Assembly (NCBI RefSeq): GCF_023734775.1
Contig: NZ_AP025732.1
Span: forward strand, 5,020,501-5,084,500
Reading direction: 5' to 3'
DNA length: 64,000 nt
Source: Nostoc cf. commune SO-36
GTDB taxonomy: Bacteria > Cyanobacteriota > Cyanobacteriia > Cyanobacteriales > Nostocaceae
Position 1 is the first letter of the stretch. Every line of letters starts with the position of its first letter. The translations under genes and the position numbers were made by a program. This document shows, one piece after another, positions 56,527 through 64,000 of this stretch. The notes below the pieces were generated by a model. That model worked only from the letters and a program-made list of their open reading frames with translations, made no database searches and was not told the origin of the DNA.

Positions 56527-57006
56527 AGCAAATGGTTACAAAACTCGATCATAATTTAGTGATGGCAAGAATTCCATCTTCTAAAGTTACATTAAGGCGA
56601 TCGCCCAGTTGCACTCCTTCTATCTGTAATTCTTAACATTTGTAAATTCTTCCTCTTTTGACATAGTATTATTTCTCACGAAAGAGTTTTTCGGAAGATA
56701 TTCTACCGATAATTGTAAGTAATAAAGCTTTGAAGCTTTGTTAAAGACCTGATGCCACGATTAATTTTAGGCTGCCATTGCGTTCCTTTTCATTTAGCCA
56801 ATAGCTAGGATGCATGGTACGATTGCATTTCTTCTCTACGAGACGCTACGCGAACATTTTGAATTTTGCCCAAAGTTGAGCCAGTCGCTTGCGTATTTAC
56901 CCGCTCAAGTGAACTAGGTAGCCAGTAGGGTTTCCCGACCTAGCAAACTTTTTAAGCTGAATTTTGAATATTGAATTGTCCAGGCGTGCTAAACCATTGA
57001 ATAAAT
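56527..57006. other. Intergenic, hairpin only
   Basis: 480 bp without a gene. A stem-loop CTAGGT-agccagtagggtttcccg-ACCTAG lies at 56914-56944, likely a repeat or transposon-end remnant. It contains divergent promoters that I cannot resolve. Confidence 0.4.
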
Positions 57007-58683
57007 ATGCTTAATATGAGTTTTACACTCCCCACGATCGCAAGCCAGATGTTTGGGCAAAAAACAATTCGACCGCTTACTGCTGCTACCCTGTGTGGCA
57101 TTACTTTCATTAAAGATAGACTGATTGCCATTGACAGTATTAAAGGGCATCTACTGGAGATTGATCCCACCTCTGACAACAGCAAAATTCTCAATGCCCA
57201 TCAAGTAAAAGAATTTACTGATGTCACTGGTCTAGCTGCATGGGATGATACCCTGTGGGTGAGCCGAGAAAATAGTGTTTACTTGTGCAAGCTCGATGCT
57301 TTGGGTTTAGAACATTTTGTAACATTGCCTTATCAGGCTGACGGTGTTGCTGTTTGGGAAACAACAGTTTATGTTAGCTGCCAAAGGCTAGGCTACATTC
57401 TGGTTTATGACCGGGAAACGCGAAAAGAAATTACCAGATTTTATGCCCCTGGAGTTGGGATAGAGAATTTGGCAGTTAGTCAAGAAATGCTGTGGATTTG
57501 CGATCGCACTGAACAATCAGTTTATGCGATGGATAGAGCCACCGGAGAACTTCAATTCAGCGTTCTGACACCCTTTGAGTGTCCTACAGGCATAGCGATC
57601 CATAAAAATGACGAAACAGGCAAAGAAAGTATTTATGTCGCCTACGCCTCAGAGGAGCCTTATATCCGGGACAATCCCAACGCTGATCCGAGTCATGAGC
57701 TAACATTCCGCGATCGCACTTTTATTCATCCTCTGTATTATCATTACCAGCCAGATAAGCGCTACGCCCTCTCTAATGGCTATCTCATCGAAATGTCTTA
57801 TGCTGAGGAAATTGCTCCCTTAGACGAGGTTTATTTACCTGATGTGGAATGGCGCATTGCCCTACCATCGGAAACTGAGCGTCAAAAGGTGAAACACGTT
57901 GAACACATTGGTATGCCCTTTACCGAAGAAGTGATAGGGGGACAACGTGTAGCAGTCTTTAAATTTGATTCTCTTGCCCCAGGCGAACGGCATATATTTG
58001 GCTGGAAAGCACTTTTGGAAGTTCGAGGCATTAAATATCGCATCACACCCAGAGATGTCGAAGACGTTCCTAAACTGTCGCCAGAATTACAAACACGCTA
58101 CTTAGTGGATGACGACGATTTAGCAATGGATACTCCCATTGTTCGCCGTGCCGCCAGAGAAGCGATTGGTTCTGAAACCAATGTGCTGCGGAAAATGCAC
58201 AGCATCCGTAACTATGTCTACGATCAGTTATCCTACGGTATTAAACCTTACATTGACACGCCAGATATAGTTTTAGAACGGGGCGTTGGTTCCTGTGGCG
58301 AATATGTCGGCGTTTTACTTGCCTTATCTCGTTTAAATGGCATCCCCTGCCGCACAGTAGGTAGGTATAAATGTCCTCCCCATAGTGACTTACTAGGAGT
58401 GCCGCTACAACCCGATTTTAATCATGTTTGGCTGGAGTTCTACGTCCCGAATTTTGGCTGGTTGCCAATGGAATCAAATCCCGATGATGTGAGTGAAGGT
58501 GGCCCTTATCCGACGCGCTTTTTTATGGGCTTATGCTGGAATCACATTGAAATTGGCAAAGGTATCACCTTTGAAACTGTGACTAGCCAAGGTGTGCGGT
58601 TAACTAAAGAAGATATCCCCATCGGTGATTTGGCGATTAATCATATCCGGTTCACAATTCTTAAAGAATTACCGCCTTTTTGA
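57007..58683 (+). CDS. Beta-propeller plus transglutaminase-like cysteine protease fold
   Basis: 558 residues. The N-terminal half has repeated propeller-like strands (GITFIKDRLIAIDSIKGHLLEIDP, GLAAWDDTLWVSRENSVYLC, GVAVWETTVYVSCQRLGYILVY, NLAVSQEMLWICDRTEQSVYAM). The C-terminal half is a transglutaminase-like domain with Cys in GVGSCGEYVGVLLALSRLNGIPCR, His in NHVWLEFYVPNFGWLPMES and Asp in NPDD, plus a long WEW-like loop. No signal peptide. A cytosolic peptidase or amidase is plausible; substrate unknown. Intact. Confidence 0.8.
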   Translation: MLNMSFTLPTIASQMFGQKTIRPLTAATLCGITFIKDRLIAIDSIKGHLLEIDPTSDNSKILNAHQVKEFTDVTGLAAWDDTLWVSRENSVYLCKLDALGLEHFVTLPYQADGVAVWETTVYVSCQRLGYILVYDRETRKEITRFYAPGVGIENLAVSQEMLWICDRTEQSVYAMDRATGELQFSVLTPFECPTGIAIHKNDETGKESIYVAYASEEPYIRDNPNADPSHELTFRDRTFIHPLYYHYQPDKRYALSNGYLIEMSYAEEIAPLDEVYLPDVEWRIALPSETERQKVKHVEHIGMPFTEEVIGGQRVAVFKFDSLAPGERHIFGWKALLEVRGIKYRITPRDVEDVPKLSPELQTRYLVDDDDLAMDTPIVRRAAREAIGSETNVLRKMHSIRNYVYDQLSYGIKPYIDTPDIVLERGVGSCGEYVGVLLALSRLNGIPCRTVGRYKCPPHSDLLGVPLQPDFNHVWLEFYVPNFGWLPMESNPDDVSEGGPYPTRFFMGLCWNHIEIGKGITFETVTSQGVRLTKEDIPIGDLAINHIRFTILKELPPF

Positions 58684-58763
58684 ATTAGGGCATTAGGGAA
58701 AGGCGCTGAGAAAGTTCTCCCTTGCTCCCATTGGCGTTAACTTAAGCAAAACCCTTTTCAAAC

Positions 58764-58792
58764 CTCGTTTCCAGCATCTGACTGGGAACGAG
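58764..58792. terminator. Hairpin between convergent genes
   Basis: CTCGTTTCCAG-catctga-CTGGGAACGAG forms an 11-bp stem (one G-U), placed between convergent stops at 58683 and 58833 and followed by AAAAATC. A bidirectional terminator, and also a common cyanobacterial intergenic palindrome. Confidence 0.6.
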
Positions 58793-58832
58793 ATAAAAAT
58801 CTTCACCAATGAAGAAATTTGAAGATAACTTT

Positions 58833-59708
58833 TTATTTTGAGAGATGATTTAAATTAACATTAGCTCTTAAACTTGGCAGGGGATACGATTGATGCTGCT
58901 TAAAATCGGCAAATTCACAGATTGAGTTAAATGGGCAAAAACGGCAGTGAGAGCCAGGATTAGGAGGGAAAATTTTACTGAAATTACTAGTTTCTTGTTG
59001 ATATTTTTGTAAATCGTGCTGGTGCTTGTGAGCAACATTAGCTAACTCAAATTTTAAGGATTCTAATTCACTATTATTGATGCTAATTAACTCAGACTTT
59101 TTACATATTTCTAAATTATAAAATGATGCAACAGCTTCTCGTCCAGGGTAAAGATAACGAGCAGCTAACAAGTAAACTAATGCCTGTCGTCGGTCAAAAG
59201 CTGATTTACCAGTTTTGAAATCCAAAATATGTAAAGTGCTATCAGACTCAATAAAAACACAGTCCATAGCCGCGTATAAGCGAAAGCAATAATCTTCTTG
59301 TTCAACTACTATCGGTTTGGGAAAGCCTTCATCACCCGGAGTTAATTGGATAATATCTTTATCCAAAAGCAACGGCGCATCGTGATATTTTTTCAGAATT
59401 TGCAGCACGCGTTGCTGGACTTGCTCGCTTGAGTTGCCTAACTTAAGCAGCTGTGCAACTCTTTCTACACCATCGGCTTGCTTCAACAGATACCTGTGAT
59501 GATGAAACTCATAAATGCCTTTTTGGGCGAGTATGCCAATTCGCTGGGGCGCAGTGGCTTGCCCTAAAAGCGCTTTAATTTGTGGTTCATGTTGCCGCGC
59601 TTTGATAAACCCCCGTCTCATCTGGCAATGCCAGCGTTCTTGCCCGGTCGCTGGGGCAACTAGAGACCAAAGGTGATAACTGGCAAAAGGTCGATCGGGG
59701 GTTGACAT
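58833..59708 (-). CDS. PD-(D/E)XK superfamily nuclease, RecB/Cas4-like
   Basis: 291 residues. Core motif HILDFKTGKS (D-x-K) preceded by AAMDCVFIESDSTL and followed by QALVYLLAARYLYPG, the Q-x3-Y motif of RecB-type nucleases. C-terminal CRFCPFNSIC with an upstream Cys may bind an Fe-S cluster as in AddB and Cas4. No helicase or cas genes nearby, so a stand-alone repair role is more likely than CRISPR. Intact. Confidence 0.8.
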   Translation of the reverse strand: MSTPDRPFASYHLWSLVAPATGQERWHCQMRRGFIKARQHEPQIKALLGQATAPQRIGILAQKGIYEFHHHRYLLKQADGVERVAQLLKLGNSSEQVQQRVLQILKKYHDAPLLLDKDIIQLTPGDEGFPKPIVVEQEDYCFRLYAAMDCVFIESDSTLHILDFKTGKSAFDRRQALVYLLAARYLYPGREAVASFYNLEICKKSELISINNSELESLKFELANVAHKHQHDLQKYQQETSNFSKIFPPNPGSHCRFCPFNSICEFADFKQHQSYPLPSLRANVNLNHLSK

Positions 59709-59854
59709 TGCTCAGAAACAGTGAGAGAAAATACGGTGGGTAGAAGTTTAAGCTAAGGCTTTTTTAGCAAAGAACTTCGGTGAATACTTGCTGCTACACA
59801 CGCTTTGCGGGAAGCTTTAATAGTACTGATAATGTACGGGAGCAAGTGGCAAAG

Positions 59855-61282
59855 ATGTCCAGCAAGATAAAGTTTGGTACTGATGGATGGCGAGGGATTA
59901 TTGCCGATGACTTTACTTTTCCCAATGTGCGGAAAGTAACAAGGGCAATCGCCACTTACTTGGAAACAGCCTACACAAAAAATAGACCAGTACTTATTGC
60001 CTACGATACTCGCTTTTTAGCTGACCAGTTTGCCCAAACAGCAGCCCAAGTATTGGCAGACTTGGGTTGGACTGTGAAAATTACCGATCGGGATTGCCCC
60101 ACACCAGTAATTGCCTACAACGCTCGCCACCTAAATTCGGCAGGAGCGTTGATGTTTACTGCTAGCCATAATCCAGCACCCTACTGTGGAATTAAATATA
60201 TACCCGATTATGCTGGGCCTGCCACTCCAGAGATTACTGATACTATTGTGGCAAATATAGAAAGTGCATCGGATGAGTTGCCTGGGAACAACCCATCAGG
60301 TTCAATTTCAATTTTCGATCCGAAACCTGATTACCTACAATTTATTTACACCTTACTTGATGTAGAAAAAATTAAAAGCGCTAATTTAAAGGTAAAGTAC
60401 GATGCTTTGTATTCTACCTCTCGCGGCTATTTAGATGAAGTTTTGCTACATAGTGGCGTTCAGTTAGAAAGTTTTCACGATTGGAGGGATGTTTTATTTG
60501 GGGGTGGAATGCCAGAACCCAAAGGAGAAGAATTAATTGAATTAGTGGAAGCAGTAATTCGGGATCAAGCTGATTTGGGTTTGGCAACGGATGGAGATAG
60601 CGATCGCTTTGGTATCGTTGATGAACAAGGAACTGTCCTCAGTCCGAATTACTGTGCTGTTAGTTTTAGCAAGTCATTTAATTAAAAATAAAGGTAAAAC
60701 TGGCGCGATAGTCCGCACTGTGGCTACAACCCACTTGCTGGATAATTTCGCTGCTAAAAATGGGCTGCAAATTTATGAAACACCAGTAGGTTTTAAATAT
60801 ATCGGCGAAAAAATGCGGGAAACTGCCGTATTAATTGGTGGAGAAGAATCAGGTGGTTTGAGTATTATTGGGCATATTCCCGAAAAAGACGGGGTATTAG
60901 CCGATATGCTGGTGGCAGAAGCGATCGCTTATGAAGGTAAACCGCTAAGTCAGATGGTTAAGGAAGCGATCGCCCAAGCCGATGGCCCACTTTACAACAA
61001 CCGCCTAGACTTGCACCTCACAGAGGCGCACAAAACCGCCGTCATCGACTCCTTTACTAACAATCCACCGACAGAGGTAGCAGGAATTAAAGTCAAGGAA
61101 GTCGGGCGTAAAGACGGTATTAAGCTTTATTTAGAAGAAGGTAGCTGGGTTTTACTGCGTCCTTCCGGTACAGAACCACTGGTTGCGCGTCTACCTCGTA
61201 AACCAACACTCCCGAAAAACTCACCCAAATCGCCCAAGAGTTAAAAAGTGTCATTGCTAAACTAGAAGCAGTTGCAGTTTAA
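59855..61282 (+). pseudogene. Phosphoglucomutase/phosphomannomutase, three single-base insertions
   Basis: Alpha-D-phosphohexomutase from ATG 59855 (MSSKIKFGTDGWRGI). All four functional loops survive across frames: TASHNP (phospho-Ser), DGDSDRFG (Mg2+), GEESGG (sugar) and RPSGTEP (phosphate). An extra T near 60653 ends the first frame at 60685, and two more extra Ts near 61183 and 61199 scramble the last 30 residues; removing them restores a C terminus ending KLEAVAV at 61282. Such enzymes are needed for glycogen and glycan precursors, so sequence error is a serious alternative to true inactivation. Confidence 0.8.
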
Positions 61283-61297
61283 TCTATCAGAATTAAG

Positions 61298-61371
61298 AAT
61301 TAAAAATTAAGACTTATTAATTAAGAGTTAAGAATTGTTAATTTACAACTCTTGACTCCTAATTTTTAATT
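61298..61371. terminator. Possible terminator after the phosphomutase
   Basis: AATTAAAAATTA at 61298 and TAATTTTTAATT at 61360 are exact reverse complements across a 50-nt AT-rich interval. It is weak because of low GC content. Confidence 0.3.
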
Positions 61372-61420
61372 TCGAGCAAAATATAACTCCTAACTTCTAA
61401 GTCCTCACTTCAATCCAAGA

Positions 61421-61699
61421 ATGAAAACTTTGGCTCCTTTTTTGACATCTCTAGTTATAGCGGTTTGGGTAATCGCGATCGCAGTTATTTCAGTCCAAAA
61501 TGCCACGCCCGTATCGTTAAAATTCTTAACATTCCAATCGATTCAGATACCAATGGGTTTAGTGCTGGCATTTAGTGCCGTTGTCGGGTTAATTGGCATG
61601 GCACTGCTGCAACCTCTGTGGGGACTTGCTGGTATTGGGCAGCGTAATTCTCGATTAGAAGAGGATGCCGAATTTTTTGTTGATGATGAAGACTTTTGA
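61421..61699 (+). CDS. LapA-domain (DUF1049) small membrane protein
   Basis: 92 residues: two membrane helices (SLVIAVWVIAIAVISVQNATPV and MGLVLAFSAVVGLIGMALLQPLW) and an acidic tail (LEEDAEFFVDDEDF). QNATPVSLKFLTF is the LapA/LapB-associated signature. In E. coli LapA acts with LapB in envelope control; in cyanobacteria the role is not known. Intact. Confidence 0.8.
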   Translation: MKTLAPFLTSLVIAVWVIAIAVISVQNATPVSLKFLTFQSIQIPMGLVLAFSAVVGLIGMALLQPLWGLAGIGQRNSRLEEDAEFFVDDEDF

Positions 61700-61975
61700 G
61701 GTTTGAATAGCTGTGCAGTATCAAAACATTATTACAAAGCGATATTTGATAAGTTTATTTGTGGCTTTGATCGCAATTGCAATGAATTGCGATCGCCGAA
61801 ACGATAAAAGCTCAATCACACGATTGGCGATCGCTATATTACCAGTATGAGCAAGAAGTTTATCCGCAGCAATGATAAGCTAAAACAAATCAGTAGAAGT
61901 CTCAGGACTAATGATAAGTCAAGTAAAATTTGGTACTCTTAACTCGGAATCACTGTAATTACATTTGTTACCGAG

Positions 61976-62887
61976 ATGAGTCGTCCAACAGCCCGCTCCT
62001 ACGCTTTCTTATCGATTGCAGCGGCAATCGTCACTATTGGCATAAAATTTAGCGCTTACCAGCTAACCGGGTCAGTAGGTTTGCTTTCAGATGCTATTGA
62101 GTCAATTGTAAATCTCGTAGCAGCATTGGTCGCTCTATGGGCATTGACCTATGCTGAGAAACCAGCCGATGCCGAACACGCCTTTGGGCATTCTAAAGCC
62201 GAATACTTCTCTAGTGGTACAGAAGGTGCGTTGATTATAGTGGCAGCCATTAGCATTGCTGTTGAAGCTTGGGGACGCTTGTTGCATCCAGAACCATTAA
62301 CACAGCTTGGATTAGGGTTAGCACTCTCACTACTTGCAACTGCAATCAATGGCGTTGTTGCCTTTATCTTGCTAGGGGCAGGGCGACGGTTGCGTTCCAT
62401 TACACTGAGGGCTGATGCTCACCACCTGTTTACCGATGTGGTGACTTCGGGTGGTGTGATAGTGGGAATCTTACTCGTCAAGCTAACAGGCGCTCTCGTA
62501 CTTGATCCAATTATTGCACTGATAGTAGCAGCAAATATTACTTGGACAGGATTTCGTTTGCTGCGCGAAACCAGTAGCGCGTTACTGGATGCAGCTTTGC
62601 CTAAAAAAGAAATTGACGAAATCAAGAGCATCCTTAACGAGTATAAACGTCATGATATCCAGTTTCATGCCTTGCGAACCCGCACTGCTGGAACCCGCCG
62701 CTTTGTTTCCTTTCATGTTCTTGTGCCTGGATCTTGGACAGTGCAACAAGGGCATGATTTGTGTGAAGCAATTGAGCTTGCTATTCTTCGGGTGCTGCCT
62801 TTAACCAACGTTACAACTCACCTGGAACCTGTAGAAGATCCAGTTTCTTGGCAAGATTTGGAGTTGGAGCGTTCGAGCAATCAGTAA
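61976..62887 (+). CDS. Cation diffusion facilitator (zinc/iron/manganese exporter type)
   Basis: 303 residues. Six membrane helices. Metal site of helix 2 SVGLLSDAIESIVNLVAAL and of helix 5 LRADAHHLFTDVVTSGGVIVG (DxxxD/HxxxD). AFGHSKAEYFSSGTEG is the connecting loop. The C-terminal cytosolic ferredoxin-like domain is present (FHALRTRTAGTRRFVSFHVLVPGSWTV). Proton-coupled export of Zn2+ or a similar ion. Intact. Confidence 0.9.
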   Translation: MSRPTARSYAFLSIAAAIVTIGIKFSAYQLTGSVGLLSDAIESIVNLVAALVALWALTYAEKPADAEHAFGHSKAEYFSSGTEGALIIVAAISIAVEAWGRLLHPEPLTQLGLGLALSLLATAINGVVAFILLGAGRRLRSITLRADAHHLFTDVVTSGGVIVGILLVKLTGALVLDPIIALIVAANITWTGFRLLRETSSALLDAALPKKEIDEIKSILNEYKRHDIQFHALRTRTAGTRRFVSFHVLVPGSWTVQQGHDLCEAIELAILRVLPLTNVTTHLEPVEDPVSWQDLELERSSNQ

Positions 62888-63185
62888 ACGGGATGGCCGA
62901 AACGATCAAAGCTCAATCATCCGATTAGCGATCGCTAATTTCCAAACTCAAGCAAGTTGGTTAACTTGCGATCGCTTCCAGGGGGCGATTATATCAAGTT
63001 TGGGTGATTAGTTATAATAAAATTTATCAATATTATCAATATAGGTTGGGTTCTAGCTTAGTTCCCCGCAGGGGTACGGCAGTGAAACCCAACATTAACA
63101 ACGATCAAGTATTGCCAGCCTAGAAGCTGGAAACCCATTCTGGGAAGCTCCGCCTCCTCTTTCTTGACATTAAAACAGGGCATTT
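62888..63185. other. Intergenic with repeat hairpins
   Basis: 298 bp between convergent genes: GGTTGGGTT (63044) pairs with AACCCAAC (63086), and CCAGC-ctagaa-GCTGG at 63117-63132 is a further hairpin followed by TTCTTGACATTAAAAC. Likely terminators or repeats. No gene. Confidence 0.45.
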
Positions 63186-64000
63186 TTAAACAAGTTGAAT
63201 GTCTAGATTAGCTTGAAAACCAACAGACTTATTTTCAACAATGGCGAATCTAGATTCTTGGAAGAACAAAGAACCACTTAGGGAATCATAACTGAACTCA
63301 CTGATTGAAATAGCGCCAAACCCTGCTTGAGAAACCTGGATTTTGTCACCTTCAACAGCTTTGAAGTCTTTAATAATGTCAACACCCTCTAATACGTTGG
63401 TAAAAACAAATTTATCTGCACCTACTCCACCCGTGAGAGTATCGTTACCATTTCCACCAGAGAGTATGTCATTGCCACCTTTGCCAGAAAGCGTATCGTC
63501 ACCACCATTACCAAATAACAGATTATTTTGCCCATCTCCAACAAGGGTGTCACCTTGATTTGTACCTTTGATATTATCAAAGTTAATAAATGTGAAATTA
63601 GCTGTGTTTCCACCAGGCAGATTATTTACTACGAAACTTTGAGTTTCTAAGTTGGCGTTGACTGAGAGATTAGATAAAAATGAAAAAGGTATTGAAGGAG
63701 CAGTTGAGGCGTCTATAGTATTATTTACAGCATTAGCATCAACAACAAGCTTTTCAATATTGCCAAGGTTATCTGTACCTAGTCCACCACCTTTTCTAAG
63801 AGTTCCATCAATGAATATGGTAGAACTTTGACCCAATTTCCTGTAATCAGCCGTATCAATACCATCTCCACCATTTAAAGTATCGTTGCCTGCACTGCCT
63901 CTAATAATGTCATTGCCGCCACTGCCAGATAATTGATTATCCTGAGCGTTACCAGTAATTGCGTCATTTTGATTTGTACCAATTAAATTTACAAAATTCT
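63186..64000 (-). CDS. RTX/hemolysin-type calcium-binding repeat protein, 3' end
   Basis: Partial: the frame continues through 64000. Nonapeptide repeats GGxGxDxLx: NGGDDTLSGKGGNDILSGGNGNDTLTGG, NQLSGSGGNDIIRGSAGNDTLNGG and similar, at both ends, with an intervening non-repeat domain (SIPFSFLSNLSVNANLETQSFVVNNL). It ends VGFQANLDIQLV, a C-terminal secretion-signal-like tail following ADKFVFTNVLEG. Type I secretion and Ca2+-dependent folding are expected. The upstream, possibly catalytic, part lies outside the window. Confidence 0.85.
   Translation of the reverse strand, partial: NFVNLIGTNQNDAITGNAQDNQLSGSGGNDIIRGSAGNDTLNGGDGIDTADYRKLGQSSTIFIDGTLRKGGGLGTDNLGNIEKLVVDANAVNNTIDASTAPSIPFSFLSNLSVNANLETQSFVVNNLPGGNTANFTFINFDNIKGTNQGDTLVGDGQNNLLFGNGGDDTLSGKGGNDILSGGNGNDTLTGGVGADKFVFTNVLEGVDIIKDFKAVEGDKIQVSQAGFGAISISEFSYDSLSGSLFFQESRFAIVENKSVGFQANLDIQLV

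Noticed and set aside
58833..59708. Cas4 and a CRISPR locus
   Set aside because: The nuclease has Cas4/RecB-type motifs, but there is no repeat array and no other cas gene in the window.

Overview
The window reads as chromosomal DNA of a filamentous, Nostoc-like cyanobacterium. The palindrome GCGATCGC (HIP1) recurs throughout. The gene set is also cyanobacterial: DUF4278 and DUF5895 proteins, PEP-CTERM and HAF-repeat exoproteins, NACHT-HEAT and NB-ARC-WD40 STAND proteins, Uma2-type nuclease genes, an ECF cobalt/nickel transporter and a group II intron next to a tnpB. I see no tRNA, rRNA or CRISPR array.

Layout. 1-1952 is the 5' part of a topoisomerase I gene on the minus strand, with two compensating frameshifts. 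2.3-11.6 kb is an accessory, defence-like island: an AbiL/RloAB-like ATPase + Toprim pair, a methyltransferase-HIT fusion, a Uma2-family gene, a large NACHT-HEAT protein broken near its N terminus, hicAB, higBA and a decayed second hicB. 11.7-17 kb holds a conserved hypothetical, a 42-bp tandem repeat, a glycerophosphodiesterase, a HAF/PEP-CTERM protein, a methyltransferase and a haem-oxygenase-like oxidase. 17.2-24 kb is housekeeping: ftsI with an FtsL-like gene upstream, a small lipoprotein, a possible structured RNA and glgB. 24.1-27.1 kb is mobile-element debris: an ORF-deleted group II intron joined to a 5'-truncated tnpB, then two related small ribbon-helix-helix-like genes in opposite orientation. 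27.5-31.1 kb is an HTH-NB-ARC-WD40 protein with 14 WD repeats. 31.1-36 kb is a possible small biosynthetic locus: a ThDP-dependent carboligase-like enzyme, a KASIII-like protein lacking the catalytic His, a broken GDSL esterase and a methyltransferase.

36-64 kb is mostly ordinary chromosome: HAD hydrolase, DUF5895, mltA, GT2-GtrA, cbiMQO, DUF1361, BaeRF7, a PEP-synthase-like protein, mgtC-like, recF, a Ca2+-type P-ATPase, a propeller-transglutaminase protein, a PD-(D/E)XK nuclease, a phosphohexomutase with three single-base insertions, LapA, a CDF transporter and the 3' end of an RTX-repeat gene. Two MITE-like elements with target duplications and a two-copy mosaic inverted repeat lie between genes.

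The window has many single-base frameshifts (topA, NACHT, GDSL, phosphomutase). They are either real decay or uncorrected indel errors, and this affects how each broken gene should be read. The most interesting loci are the defence island, the near-identical HEAT array, the intron/tnpB mosaic, the ThDP-KASIII pair and the 172-nt candidate RNA.
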